64,000 nucleotides of DNA from positions 3,474,001 through 3,538,000 of the forward strand of contig NZ_CP116887.1 of the NCBI RefSeq assembly GCF_028421645.1, in the 5' to 3' direction. Source of the DNA: Aneurinibacillus sp. Ricciae_BoGa-3. Lineage in GTDB: Bacteria; Bacillota; Bacilli; Aneurinibacillales; Aneurinibacillaceae. The notes under the pieces were generated by a model. The model ran no database searches, was not told where the DNA came from, and was given only the letters and a program-made list of their open reading frames with translations. Position numbers and translations under genes: made by a program. Below are positions 45,565 to 54,745 of this stretch, piece by piece; position 1 is the stretch's first letter; each line of letters begins with the position of its first letter.

Positions 45565-46434
45565 TTAAGCCCAGTCCTGGTACAGCTTGTAAATAGCCGC
45601 TATATCTTCTTCCCCAAAGCCTTTACCTACAGCCATGCGTAAAATTTGTTTAGCAATGCCAAGCACAGGAGCTGCCACGCCCAATTCTTCCGCCATCTGC
45701 AGGGCAAGGCCTAAATCCTTATTCATCAGCACACTGGCAAATTGAGCTGCCGTATTTCCGCTCAAAATTAAATCCGCCTTGTTTTCCACCATTTTACTGT
45801 GTGCGCCGCCAGAGGAGACAACTTTGACAAAGTCTTCAGGGTTAATCCCGCCCTGCCTGGCAATTGTTAAGCCTTCGATAAACGAAAGCAAATTGATCGC
45901 GCTCATCGTATTATTCGCGAGTTTAGTTGTCGTGCCTGCCCCGGTTTCCCCCATGTATGTCCAGGAATGCCCCATAGCCTGAAACATCGGGACACACGCT
46001 TCAAACACTTCTTTCTTACCGCCAACCATGAAGCCAAGATTACCGGCTTCAGCCTGGGGAGCGGAGCCCGTTACCGGAGCATCCAGAAAATCTGCTCCTT
46101 TAGCGGCAAAAGCTTCGTAAAGCTCACGGCTGGTTTTTGGGGAAACCGTACTAGAATCGATGATGATGTGCCCTTGATGCACAGCTTCGCAGACTCCGCC
46201 CGCTCCCAGCAGTACTTCCTTCACCTGCTGATCAGCGCTGAGCATAGTGAAAACAACATCCGCTTGCCGGGCCACGTCAGATGGAGAACCCGCCCAGAGT
46301 GCGCCACGTGTTAGCAGTTCTTCAGCTTTTGACTTCGTTCGATTCCAGACCACCAGAGGGTAACCAGCAGACAGCAGGTTTTTCGCCATCCCGCTGCCCA
46401 TCAAACCAATCCCAATAAAGCCAATTCGCTTCAC
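45565..46434 (-). CDS. garR: 2-hydroxy-3-oxopropionate (tartronate semialdehyde) reductase-type enzyme
   Basis: A 289-residue beta-hydroxyacid dehydrogenase: GFIGIGLMGSGMAKNL at the N-terminus, DAPVTGSAPQAEAGNLGFMVGG substrate motif (about 119-140), and the catalytic Lys in GAGTTTKLANNT (about residue 171). In glucarate/galactarate catabolism GarR reduces tartronate semialdehyde to glycerate. The start is GTG at 46434 with AAGGAGG 8 bases upstream. Close relatives act on 3-hydroxyisobutyrate or L-threonate, so the symbol is by function class. Confidence 0.8.
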   Translation of the reverse strand: MKRIGFIGIGLMGSGMAKNLLSAGYPLVVWNRTKSKAEELLTRGALWAGSPSDVARQADVVFTMLSADQQVKEVLLGAGGVCEAVHQGHIIIDSSTVSPKTSRELYEAFAAKGADFLDAPVTGSAPQAEAGNLGFMVGGKKEVFEACVPMFQAMGHSWTYMGETGAGTTTKLANNTMSAINLLSFIEGLTIARQGGINPEDFVKVVSSGGAHSKMVENKADLILSGNTAAQFASVLMNKDLGLALQMAEELGVAAPVLGIAKQILRMAVGKGFGEEDIAAIYKLYQDWA

Positions 46435-46460
46435 ACCGAATTCCTCCTTATTCGCTTAGG

Positions 46461-47225
46461 TTAACGCACCGTTAGCCCGCCATCTGCGATGATATTGCTT
46501 CCCGTAATAAAGGAAGCTTCATCGCTGGCCAGGAAAAGAACAAGATTAGCTATCTCCTCAGGAGTGCCCATACGGCCTATGGGCTGCCGCTTCTGCATCT
46601 GGATACGCGTCTTCTCCGGTTCTGGATGGTCAGCGAGAATCTTCTTAATCCAGGGAGATTCGATCGTGCCTGGTGAAATAGAATTAACGCGGATGCCAGT
46701 CTCGGCAAAATCAGATGCAACAGACTTTGTTAATCCGACAATCGCGGCTTTTGAGGCGCAGTAGCCTGCCCGGTTAAGCACGCCCACAATCCCTGCCACA
46801 GAAGCAATATTAACGATGGAGCCTTTTGTTTCCTGCGTAAGCATCTGTTTAACCGCATATTTGCAGCCCAAGAACGCACCCTTGGCGTTTACGCTCATCA
46901 TCAAATCCCAATCCTCTTCGGTTTGCTCCAGAACGGTGCCGGCTTTTCCAACACCTGCATTATTCACCATAATATCAATTTTCTGATATTCACGGGCAAC
47001 CGTTTCTACAATGGCCTGCACTTCTTTTTCTTTCGTAACATCCAGCCGGAAAAATTCGGCCTGGCTCCCATGCTCTTCTATTTCTTGTACGACCCGCTTG
47101 CCTCCTGCTTCATCTATATCACAGATCGCAACCGTTGCACCTTCTGCACTTAACCGCTTCGCAATCGCTTCACCAATTCCGGAACCTGCTCCTGTGACAA
47201 CTGCAACTTTTCCAGCCAGCTTCAT
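46461..47225 (-). CDS. SDR oxidoreductase (sugar/aldonate dehydrogenase type)
   Basis: A 254-residue classical SDR with TGAGSGIGEAIA (11-22), NNAGVGK near 89, active-site YCASKAA (Tyr/Lys) and ADGGLTVR at the end. Placed between a KdaD-like dehydratase and a GarR-type reductase, it may oxidise a pentose or deoxy-sugar to its lactone, or a 2-keto-3-deoxy acid at C4 as in the L-rhamnose/L-fucose non-phosphorylative routes. Sequence alone cannot separate these. Confidence 0.83.
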   Translation of the reverse strand: MKLAGKVAVVTGAGSGIGEAIAKRLSAEGATVAICDIDEAGGKRVVQEIEEHGSQAEFFRLDVTKEKEVQAIVETVAREYQKIDIMVNNAGVGKAGTVLEQTEEDWDLMMSVNAKGAFLGCKYAVKQMLTQETKGSIVNIASVAGIVGVLNRAGYCASKAAIVGLTKSVASDFAETGIRVNSISPGTIESPWIKKILADHPEPEKTRIQMQKRQPIGRMGTPEEIANLVLFLASDEASFITGSNIIADGGLTVR

Positions 47226-47244
47226 GCCTTGCCCTCCCTACACT

Positions 47245-48150
47245 TTATTTATGTAAAGCGGATGCAGCCTTGTTCGGCAGCACAACCTTATTGCTTAAAA
47301 CACCAATGCCTGAAATTTCAATTTCGATCCGATCCCCGTCCAGCAGGGTGAAATCATTGGGCGGTACAATGCATGTGCCTGTGAGCAAAACCGTACCATC
47401 AAAAATCTTATTATCATGAAGTAAGAATGAAACCAATTCATCAAACTTTCTCTTTAACTGGCCAGTGCTAGCATGCCCTTCTACAGCTAGTTCATCGTTA
47501 CGGTAAATGCGGCATGTGATCGTAAAGCCGTACGGGTCGTCGACCGCCTCCGCAAGAAGAATAGCTGGCCCAATGGAACAGGAATTGGCCCACATTTTAG
47601 CCTGCGGCAGGTACAGCGGGTTTTCCCCCTCGATGTCACGGCAGCTCATGTCGTTGCCAGCTGTATAGCCAATGATGTTACCCCTTCCATCAATAACAAG
47701 GCCCAGTTCCGGCTCAGGAATCTGCCAGTTGGAGTCACTGCGCAGATTCACTTCTTGACCCGGTCCAACTGTGCGGGCGGCAGTCGATTTAAAAAATATC
47801 TCCGGCCGGACAGCGTCATATACCTTATCATAGAAAGTTGTTGCGTCAAGCTTTCCGCCTGTGGCTTCATAGTTGCGGGCATTCCGGCTGCGCTCGTAGG
47901 TCACGCCGGATGCCCACACTTCGGGCGCCTCGATCGGAACAAGTAGATTCAAGTCTTTTAATGAATGATTGATCGGATTCGAAGCGGCCAGCACCTCTTT
48001 TACAAGAGCAAGCGGTGTCATACCTTGTTCTTCTGCCTCGGCAACAAGTGCTAAAAAGTCTGTCTGGGGAAGAATATATACGTTATCATCATCCGAAACA
48101 GCTGCGAGAGTGGGCTTAGCCTGATCATTTTGATAGCGGATAATCCTCAT
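47245..48150 (-). CDS. 2-keto-3-deoxy-pentonate dehydratase-like FAH-family protein (KdaD type)
   Basis: 301 residues. Unlike the other FAH protein in the window it carries the sugar-acid dehydratase pattern GVTYERSRNARNYE, YDAVRPEIFFK, EPELGLVI and GNDMSCRDIEGENPLYLPQAK, as in archaeal 2-keto-3-deoxy-D-arabinonate dehydratase. That reaction yields 2,5-dioxopentanoate, the substrate of GucD encoded five genes downstream. It is the first gene of the long operon, with a palindromic operator only about 30 bases upstream. Confidence 0.85.
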   Translation of the reverse strand: MRIIRYQNDQAKPTLAAVSDDDNVYILPQTDFLALVAEAEEQGMTPLALVKEVLAASNPINHSLKDLNLLVPIEAPEVWASGVTYERSRNARNYEATGGKLDATTFYDKVYDAVRPEIFFKSTAARTVGPGQEVNLRSDSNWQIPEPELGLVIDGRGNIIGYTAGNDMSCRDIEGENPLYLPQAKMWANSCSIGPAILLAEAVDDPYGFTITCRIYRNDELAVEGHASTGQLKRKFDELVSFLLHDNKIFDGTVLLTGTCIVPPNDFTLLDGDRIEIEISGIGVLSNKVVLPNKAASALHK

Positions 48151-48178
48151 CTTTTACCTCCAAGTTGTTTTATATAGT

Positions 48179-48191
48179 AAAACTGAGTTTT
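48179..48191. promoter_or_regulatory. candidate IclR operator in the promoter of the long catabolic operon
   Basis: AAAACTGAGTTTT is a perfect palindrome around a central G, next to a minus-strand -10-like TACTAT. The same sequence (opposite central base) occurs at 55823-55835 and a variant at 59203-59215. Confidence 0.65.
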
Positions 48192-48210
48192 TATGTGTGC
48201 TCTTACAAAG

Positions 48211-48237
48211 AGGAGGACCCGTCGGTTAAATCCTCCT
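48211..48237 (-). terminator. terminator after the IclR gene
   Basis: A 7-base-pair stem (AGGAGGA / TCCTCCT) with a 13-base loop, followed on the minus strand by CTTTG. The T tract is weak, so some read-through into the following operon is possible. Confidence 0.5.
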
Positions 48238-48247
48238 GTTCGTTTGC

Positions 48248-49021
48248 TTATCGGGCAATCGTCTGAATGCCATAACCCATCTTCTGTGAAATTTCCTCCG
48301 CATCCTTCTTTAAGAGGCCAATAAATTTATCTAATTCTTCATCATTTACCTGCGTGATTAGCGTAGAGATACTGATGGCAGCGATGACCTGGCCGGTATG
48401 ATCGCGAATGGGAACCGCCGCACACCGGACACCCGGTTCATTCTCCTGGTTATCTACTGCATATCCCCGTTCATTAATAACCGATAGTTCAGCCATAAAT
48501 TGTGCTTCATTGGTAATGGTATTCTGGGTCTGAACGTGATAGACGTAATCCTTTAAAATCTTCTTCAATTCCTGTGGCGGTTTAAAGGCGATTAAAGCCT
48601 TGCCAACCGCACTGCAGTGAACCGGTATTCGTTTGCCTATTCGTGAATAGAGAATAGTCGCCAGCGGCCCCTCTACTTTATCAATGTAGACGCCCTCGGT
48701 ACCATCCAGAATAACCAAATGTGTCGTCTGGCCTGTTTTTATCGAAAGTTCCATCAGGTAGCTTTTCGCAATCTTGCGAATATCCAAACCATGGATCACG
48801 AAGTTCCCGCGTTCGAACAGCTTCATTCCCAGCTTGTATCTTCCGTTCTCCGGATTTTGATCGATATACCCATGCACCTGCAGGGTTTTGAGCAGCGAAT
48901 GAACCGTGCTCTTATGCAGGTGCATCCTTTCGCTGATGTCTGTAATTTTGAGTTCCGTTTCTTGCTCATCGAACAAGTCCAGTATACGAAGTGCTCGATC
49001 CACAGCCTGAATAATCGGCAT
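48248..49021 (-). CDS. IclR-family regulator of the sugar-acid island
   Basis: A 257-residue regulator: winged helix-turn-helix (LKITDISERMHLHKSTVHSL, residues about 23-42), linker helix, then the effector domain with IGKRIPVHCSAVGKALIAF and AAISISTLI. It lies between the two largest sugar-acid units, both of which have the same palindrome in their promoters, and is the natural candidate to bind it. Effectors of relatives (KdgR) are 2-keto-3-deoxy acids. ATG 49021 has AAAGGGTG upstream. Confidence 0.9.
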   Translation of the reverse strand: MPIIQAVDRALRILDLFDEQETELKITDISERMHLHKSTVHSLLKTLQVHGYIDQNPENGRYKLGMKLFERGNFVIHGLDIRKIAKSYLMELSIKTGQTTHLVILDGTEGVYIDKVEGPLATILYSRIGKRIPVHCSAVGKALIAFKPPQELKKILKDYVYHVQTQNTITNEAQFMAELSVINERGYAVDNQENEPGVRCAAVPIRDHTGQVIAAISISTLITQVNDEELDKFIGLLKKDAEEISQKMGYGIQTIAR

Positions 49022-49086
49022 AATTCTTCACCCTTTGATCAATGTAGTCTACAGCTATTTTATCATAGCGTAGGCTGGAACGGGTG

Positions 49087-50061
49087 CTATTTTGATGAAG
49101 GTTCCAGCAATTCTGTCCATTTCAGGTTCTCCTCGACCGGTACACCCAGGCCTTTAGCTCCCTTTTCTGAAGTGATCAAATCCGGTGCATAACGCTTGAT
49201 GACTTCCAATCCAAGCTTTGCGCGGCGAACCCGCTCTTTTGATAGGGCAATAGAGGTTGGCTCTAAGTGTGTGCCTGACGGATAAATGTTTGGTGCGTTG
49301 CGCAGGCCAAATTTGATATATACCGGGGCTGCAACACGGATAATCTCCGGTATATCGTAGTGGCGGATAAACCCGCCGACGTCATCCGGTGCTTCACAAT
49401 AAATATCAATCGGCAGATCACAGGCCTGACGAATAGCAGCCAGGCGTGCTAGCGTTAAATCGGTTGGCACATTGTAGGTCCCGGCACCGATGTTCTCCAT
49501 TAAACGGATAGACACAGGATTGGAATGGGCCATTTGGACAGACACCTTGACAATGAGATCCTCCGGCAGCTCACCTGCATTTTTAAATTCATTAACCAGG
49601 TAAAGCAGACCCTCATCCGCGACCAATATACTGCGGATGCCAAAGCGGCAGGCCCGCTTAATATCTTCGATTGAGTACACGAGCTGGTCCATTCCCTGGA
49701 CGCGCAGACCTGCAATTTTCCCCGCACTGGCCCACTGCATGGACGGGATATCCCATGTGCCGCGAGGGCCGACAAATAAACTGACTTCGAGTTTTTCCCT
49801 TCTGCCAATTTCAGCCATCTGCTTCAGCTCATCGTCGGTCAGAAGCATAATGCCGCTGCCTTGAGAAATGCGGTGAATGCTGACATCATACTCTATGCAT
49901 GCTTCTAACACAGCTTCAAAAGATGCAGGCCCTTCTACACTGGGAATCTCCACCCGGTACTGAGCCCCATCTGGAAATCGTTTGGTTGAAGATGGGAGTT
50001 CGTTGCAATCGTCTCGCGGAAAGCCGAGTTTCTCGATAAAATCTCTCGTCTTCTTCATCAT
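49087..50061 (-). CDS. U32-peptidase-like TIM-barrel protein of unknown function
   Basis: 324 residues with a predicted barrel: repeated beta-strand/loop pieces such as ISQGSGIMLLTDDEL, LEVSLFVGPRG, IRSILVADEG, IVKVSVQMAHSNPV, PIDIYCEAPDDVGG and AAPVYIKFGL. It weakly resembles peptidase U32-type proteins, but no protease role is expected in this operon. It overlaps the IlvD/Edd dehydratase stop by 4 bases (ATGA), so the two are made together. No aldolase is otherwise visible in the island; this barrel could act on the keto-deoxy acid produced next door, which is only a guess. Confidence 0.6.
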   Translation of the reverse strand: MMKKTRDFIEKLGFPRDDCNELPSSTKRFPDGAQYRVEIPSVEGPASFEAVLEACIEYDVSIHRISQGSGIMLLTDDELKQMAEIGRREKLEVSLFVGPRGTWDIPSMQWASAGKIAGLRVQGMDQLVYSIEDIKRACRFGIRSILVADEGLLYLVNEFKNAGELPEDLIVKVSVQMAHSNPVSIRLMENIGAGTYNVPTDLTLARLAAIRQACDLPIDIYCEAPDDVGGFIRHYDIPEIIRVAAPVYIKFGLRNAPNIYPSGTHLEPTSIALSKERVRRAKLGLEVIKRYAPDLITSEKGAKGLGVPVEENLKWTELLEPSSK

Positions 50062-52268
50062 TTTTGTCCTCCTCTTTGCTCCGCTCTATCGGGCAATTGA
50101 ATTTCTGCTTGATATTCCAGTACTGCTTCTTCAAAAACCGCTAACGGTACAACACCGTTGGCTGCATCGGTGTGGCCCACCAGACGATTGCTGGCTGCGA
50201 CCAGGCGTTGCCGTTTATGGATGCCTGCTAAACGACCCTCCGCGATTTCTTTTCTTTCTTCTTTTACCCGGTCAAATGCGTAATCGAAGATCCCACTGCG
50301 GAACGCTTCCTTATTAATAAACTGGATTTGCCTTGATCGAAGCCTCAGATGGAGTATATCTCCCGTCTGCAGATAGAGAATGCCACCGCCTTCTTTCGCC
50401 TCTGGCGTCATGTGGCCAATTGCTGCGCCATAGGTTACCCCGGAATACCGCCCATCGCTAATTAATGTAGCCAACCGTTTCAACTTACGGTTTGCATTAA
50501 TATGCTGCATCGGTGTAAACATTTCCGGCATCCCAAAGGCTACCGGTCCCTGCCCGGCTATGACTACAGCGATTTTTAGCGCGTCCTTATCAACCATCTC
50601 ATTGAACAGGGTTTCATAGTCAGCATCCTTTAACGTTTCATAGTGCTGTGGCGCATTCTGCCTGAGGACTGCAAGAAGGTCGTCATGGGCAAAACTGCCT
50701 GCATCCCTTATTTCGTTTAATAGATCACTATTGAGTAGCCCGCTGTTCGCTTCATCCTCATTCTGGTAGTAAAGGACGAACGCTGCTTTTTCATCAAATC
50801 CATTCAGCTGAGGAGTGGTCATCCCGCTGATTTTAACTACAGCGCTTTCAAAGAAGTTGCCAGTCAGCACATCCACTCCGCTGAACGGACGTCTCGGTGT
50901 CGAAAGAATGATCGGGTTATCCCCTGCAAGTCCGGCGGAAAGATTCGCTTTATCAGACAGCCGCTGTTGCCAGGTTGTACCTGTAGCGGTCGGCGCCTCC
51001 ACATCCATCGGAACCCCATTCTCCAACAATTCATGGAAGAGTGTCTCCATGCCCCGGCTTTTGCTGTCACAACACTGCATCGCAAGTACAAAAATATCGC
51101 GGCCTTCGGTAAGGCTGTAGTTAAACAAATCGGGAATCGGGTGCTCATGATGGATGCGGTCCACATCCCACAGGCTAAATTTGTATCCGCCATAAATCAT
51201 GCCAGCCACCATATGCATCATGAGATTGGTGGATCCGCCAGATGCGCTGTGGATTCGAATGGCGTTACGGATATTGGCGGCCATCACGTTTGCCACTCCA
51301 TATACCGGGTCGTTTATCATTGTGGCTAAGCTGTCCAATGCCTGATTAATTTGTTCCTGGCTCGGGGGAGCCGTTAATAGCTCAACAGCAGGATGAACCA
51401 ATCCTAAACCGGCAACGAGATGGCGGGAGCTGTTTCCTGTGCCATTAAATGCGCAAACACCACCGTGCTCATCACATGTTGCAACCGCTAACCGTTTTTC
51501 AAAATCTTTATGCTCTGCCTGGCTGATTAAGCCCCGCTCCTTAGCCCGCTCAAGCACCCCTTGAAAAGCAGTATTGGACGAGCACTGAAGGATGTAGGCC
51601 ATCGCATCGCGCAAATCATACGCGATATCTTCCATTCCTTCGTTTTCAGCTATACAAGCGACTTCCTCCAATTCCGCGAAAAGCTCTGTCGGAATCGTAC
51701 CGCCCTGCAGCACGTGGGCCGGAGCAAAAGTGGCGAAGAAAGGCGCCTCTCCCCGTTCCCGGCGAATGCGATCCATATGGGCAAGAGCGCTCACCACACC
51801 CAGGGGCTGTTTATCACACCCTTGAATGACGAATGCGCCGTGGTAGCTGTGTGACTCTAACTGGCTAACCACCATTTGCGCAACCGCATTGCGGCTTTGC
51901 AAGGAATAACTCATTCCTTGATTGCTTTGCGCTGTCCCGTCGCACATAACTGGTGTAGAGAAGTAGAATGGGACGCCGCCGTTCTGCCAGATGCGAATCG
52001 CCGCACGCGCCGATGTTTGAAAATCCATGATGTGTGCCGGGTGATCCGCGGATCCACCGATAATGGCAATGCGAGGTGCATTTTCTTCTAACCTGTTGTA
52101 TATTTCCTCAAGCGTCCAATCTGGAGCGGGGCCGTTGTAAGTAGAACCGAGAATCTGCTTGGCACGGTCCAGCAGGCCTGCTACGGTGATCGGCTCGTTT
52201 GCTTTTCCTTGCACATTATCGCGATAAGGATTGATTATACTTTCAATAGAAGGATAAATCTTTGCCAC
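50058..52268 (-). CDS. IlvD/Edd-family aldonate dehydratase (YjhG/xylonate dehydratase type)
   Basis: A 736-residue Fe-S dehydratase, longer than the ~655 residues of YjhG-type xylonate dehydratases. Fe-S and active-site motifs include PVMCDGTAQ, VIQGCDKQPLGV, CDEHGGVCAFNGTGN, SASGGSTNLMMH and SDGRYSG near the C-terminus. It converts an aldonate (xylonate, arabonate, gluconate or similar) to its 2-keto-3-deoxy acid. Start is GTG 52268 with GAGGGG upstream. It lies between the galactonate dehydratase and the U32-like gene. Confidence 0.87.
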   Translation of the reverse strand: MAKIYPSIESIINPYRDNVQGKANEPITVAGLLDRAKQILGSTYNGPAPDWTLEEIYNRLEENAPRIAIIGGSADHPAHIMDFQTSARAAIRIWQNGGVPFYFSTPVMCDGTAQSNQGMSYSLQSRNAVAQMVVSQLESHSYHGAFVIQGCDKQPLGVVSALAHMDRIRRERGEAPFFATFAPAHVLQGGTIPTELFAELEEVACIAENEGMEDIAYDLRDAMAYILQCSSNTAFQGVLERAKERGLISQAEHKDFEKRLAVATCDEHGGVCAFNGTGNSSRHLVAGLGLVHPAVELLTAPPSQEQINQALDSLATMINDPVYGVANVMAANIRNAIRIHSASGGSTNLMMHMVAGMIYGGYKFSLWDVDRIHHEHPIPDLFNYSLTEGRDIFVLAMQCCDSKSRGMETLFHELLENGVPMDVEAPTATGTTWQQRLSDKANLSAGLAGDNPIILSTPRRPFSGVDVLTGNFFESAVVKISGMTTPQLNGFDEKAAFVLYYQNEDEANSGLLNSDLLNEIRDAGSFAHDDLLAVLRQNAPQHYETLKDADYETLFNEMVDKDALKIAVVIAGQGPVAFGMPEMFTPMQHINANRKLKRLATLISDGRYSGVTYGAAIGHMTPEAKEGGGILYLQTGDILHLRLRSRQIQFINKEAFRSGIFDYAFDRVKEERKEIAEGRLAGIHKRQRLVAASNRLVGHTDAANGVVPLAVFEEAVLEYQAEIQLPDRAEQRGGQK

Positions 52269-52300
52269 TATTGTATCCCCTCTCTAAACCCTGTGCTTTC

Positions 52301-53449
52301 TTACCATTCAGCGACACTTCCATCCTCGTATCGCCATACGGGATTCTTCCATGCATGGCCTTGTTTTGCAGCTTCCCTTACTTTTTCTTCATTAATTTGA
52401 ATACCCAAACCCGGTTTCTGAGGGGGCAGGACATAGCCATCCACATAGGTAAAAGCGGTTGGGTCAACGAGATAATCAAGCAGATCGCTTTCCCGGTTGT
52501 AATGAATACCCAGGCTTTGTTCCTGGATAATCACATTTGGTGTACAGAAATCCACTTGCAGAGAAGAAGCTAGGGAAATCGGCCCCAGCGGACAATGCGG
52601 CGCCACCGCCACATCAAACGCTTCCGCCATTGCAGCGATTTTTTTCACTTCGAGAATGCCGCCTGCGTGTGATAGATCAGGCTGAATGATATCCACATAG
52701 CCGTCGATTAATAATTGCTTAAAGCCCCAGCGGGTAAACTGCCGCTCGCCTGTTGCAATAGGCGTAGTCGTATGCCGGGCAATCTCCCGCAGCGCTTCAT
52801 TGTTTTCAGGCAGGACAGGTTCTTCAATAAACATCGGCCGGAATGGCTCTAATTCCTTCACCAGGATTTTAGCCATTGCTTTATGCACCCTGCCATGAAA
52901 GTCAATGCCGATTCCCAACTCCATGCCTACTGCATCACGGATGGCAGCGACGCGCTCAATTACGGCATCTACTTTTGAGTAGCTGTCAATGTAGTGCATC
53001 TCTTCTGTCGCATTCATTTTAATCGCAGTGAATTTAGCTTCGGCCTTCTCCTTCGCGGCAATGGCAACATCTGTTGGCCGGTCACCGCCGATCCAGGAAT
53101 ACACCCGGACTTTATCTTTTGCCACACCGCCCAGCATTTCATAGACCGGCATGTTAAAGTACTTTCCTTTAATGTCCCACAGCGCCTGTTCAATTCCAGA
53201 TATCGCACTGGTTAGAATCGGCCCTCCTCGGTAGAATCCTCCCCGGTAGAGCACCTGGAAATGATCCTCGATTCGCAGCGGATCCTGGCCTATAAGGTAA
53301 TCACTCAGTTCCCGAACACAGGCCTCTACCGTAGCAGCCCGGCCTTCAACGATTGGCTCACCCCATCCGTCGATCCCGCTGTCTGTTTCCACTTTTAAAA
53401 AAAGCCAGCGAGGTTTTACTTTATATAACTTAAGGTTTGTAATTCTCAT
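52301..53449 (-). CDS. dgoD: D-galactonate dehydratase
   Basis: A 382-residue enolase-superfamily enzyme, the same length as Escherichia coli DgoD and with catalytic residues at the same numbers: Mg ligands D183, E209, E235; His185 (IDFHGR) and His285 (APHCPLGP). [21 protein letters not shown] and the C-terminal [10 protein letters not shown] match the family. It dehydrates D-galactonate to 2-keto-3-deoxy-D-galactonate in the cytoplasm. The kinase and aldolase (dgoK, dgoA) are not in the window. Confidence 0.93.
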   Translation of the reverse strand: MRITNLKLYKVKPRWLFLKVETDSGIDGWGEPIVEGRAATVEACVRELSDYLIGQDPLRIEDHFQVLYRGGFYRGGPILTSAISGIEQALWDIKGKYFNMPVYEMLGGVAKDKVRVYSWIGGDRPTDVAIAAKEKAEAKFTAIKMNATEEMHYIDSYSKVDAVIERVAAIRDAVGMELGIGIDFHGRVHKAMAKILVKELEPFRPMFIEEPVLPENNEALREIARHTTTPIATGERQFTRWGFKQLLIDGYVDIIQPDLSHAGGILEVKKIAAMAEAFDVAVAPHCPLGPISLASSLQVDFCTPNVIIQEQSLGIHYNRESDLLDYLVDPTAFTYVDGYVLPPQKPGLGIQINEEKVREAAKQGHAWKNPVWRYEDGSVAEW

Positions 53450-53461
53450 CCTATGGCTCCT

Positions 53462-54718
53462 TTATTTAAAAGTAAGTCTGATGTCGGCTGGATCGGACAG
53501 AACTTCTATCTGACCATTCTCCAGTGCATCTGGGAGCAGACTTTCGGAAATCCAGATCTCCCCGATATGCAGGGTATTATGAATCCGGACTACGCGGGCT
53601 TGGCTCATGTCAAAAACATTGCTCGTTTTAATCGCTGCCTTGATCGCCATTTCATCTGATTCCAGCACCATAGGCATTTTAATCACGTCAACAACTGTAC
53701 TTGTTAGCGCGTTGGCGTACCCTTTCTCCCATTCCACCGAATCGATCGCCCGGCGGGTGGTCATATCCGCCATGCCGAGTCCGTTATGGTTGCCGTGGGT
53801 CTTATCCGTCAGCCCCAGCACAACGATGCGCGTCACGTTTGGTCCACCGCTGGCATATGGGGTAGCGTAGCGTCCGGTTATGTTCGGATCCATTCCGTCG
53901 CCGGAGATGTCTTTTCCGAGCTGATCGACAATCAGTACATCTATCGGGTCAAATAAGATTTTTGGCATGAGCGCCTTTGCTTCCACAAGCAGTGCAGGCT
54001 CAACCTCCTCAAGCTTCTCTGCTGGAACCGCAACAATTTTTGCAGGGCGGTCATAGGCATTTTCAAGGGTCGCCAGGCCGAAAATGATGGGCGTTTGCGC
54101 CAGCGAGATTTTTGCCATCTCCGGCACATGTTCAGCCATGTATTTAAAGCTATAAGCATGGGCCGCTTCCGCTCCCTTTTGCTTGCCAAGACCGATCGTA
54201 ATCATCTTCATTAAGCCACTCTCCACTGGTCCTCGGAAAGCAGTGTGGGGTTTGATCCGGTTGATCACAATAATCTTATCTGCTTCATATGCGTTTTTAT
54301 CAATATAAACCGGCAGCCCATTAGGCAATTGGCCGATTTGGACAACTTCCATGCTGGAGAGGATAGGGGCACCTACAGCCGCTTCTGTGACACCCAGCTG
54401 TTCCAACACATCCAATTGCCCCTCAGCTGTGGCCCCGCCATGGCTGCCCATAGCCGGCACAACAAACGGGCGGCCCCCGGCACTTTTGACGGCATGCACA
54501 ACTTCTCTGGTCAGGATATCAATATCCGCCACACCGCGGCTTCCGACAGCAATGGCTACCCGATCCCCTGCTTCTATGCGGGACAGGACTCCCGCATCTG
54601 CTATGGCCTGGTGCACTGCCCCGGCTACATCGTCAATCTCAGGAGCGGCAAACTTCTGTCGTACTTTCACCATGCGGGGCAGCGGTATATCTTGGAGCAA
54701 TTCCTCAATAATCCCCAT
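53462..54718 (-). CDS. LarA-like (nickel-pincer racemase family) protein
   Basis: A 418-residue member of the lactate-racemase/DUF2088 superfamily: AIAVGSRGVADI, PAMGSHGGATAEGQ (His in the position of a LarA catalytic His), INRIKPHTAFRGPVESGLMKM (Lys and His of the cofactor region, split here) and IGLGKQKGAEAAH. Known members racemise 2-hydroxy acids using a nickel-pincer nucleotide made by LarBCE, none of which is in the window. In this operon it may epimerise C2 of an aldonate before dehydration by DgoD or the IlvD-type enzyme. Confidence 0.8.
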   Translation of the reverse strand: MGIIEELLQDIPLPRMVKVRQKFAAPEIDDVAGAVHQAIADAGVLSRIEAGDRVAIAVGSRGVADIDILTREVVHAVKSAGGRPFVVPAMGSHGGATAEGQLDVLEQLGVTEAAVGAPILSSMEVVQIGQLPNGLPVYIDKNAYEADKIIVINRIKPHTAFRGPVESGLMKMITIGLGKQKGAEAAHAYSFKYMAEHVPEMAKISLAQTPIIFGLATLENAYDRPAKIVAVPAEKLEEVEPALLVEAKALMPKILFDPIDVLIVDQLGKDISGDGMDPNITGRYATPYASGGPNVTRIVVLGLTDKTHGNHNGLGMADMTTRRAIDSVEWEKGYANALTSTVVDVIKMPMVLESDEMAIKAAIKTSNVFDMSQARVVRIHNTLHIGEIWISESLLPDALENGQIEVLSDPADIRLTFK

Positions 54719-54745
54719 CGAACGTACCTCCTCTACCCTTTTGTT

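Noticed and set aside
49087..50061. Annotation as a true U32 collagenase-type peptidase
   Set aside because: The context is sugar-acid catabolism, and I cannot see a convincing U32 catalytic signature.
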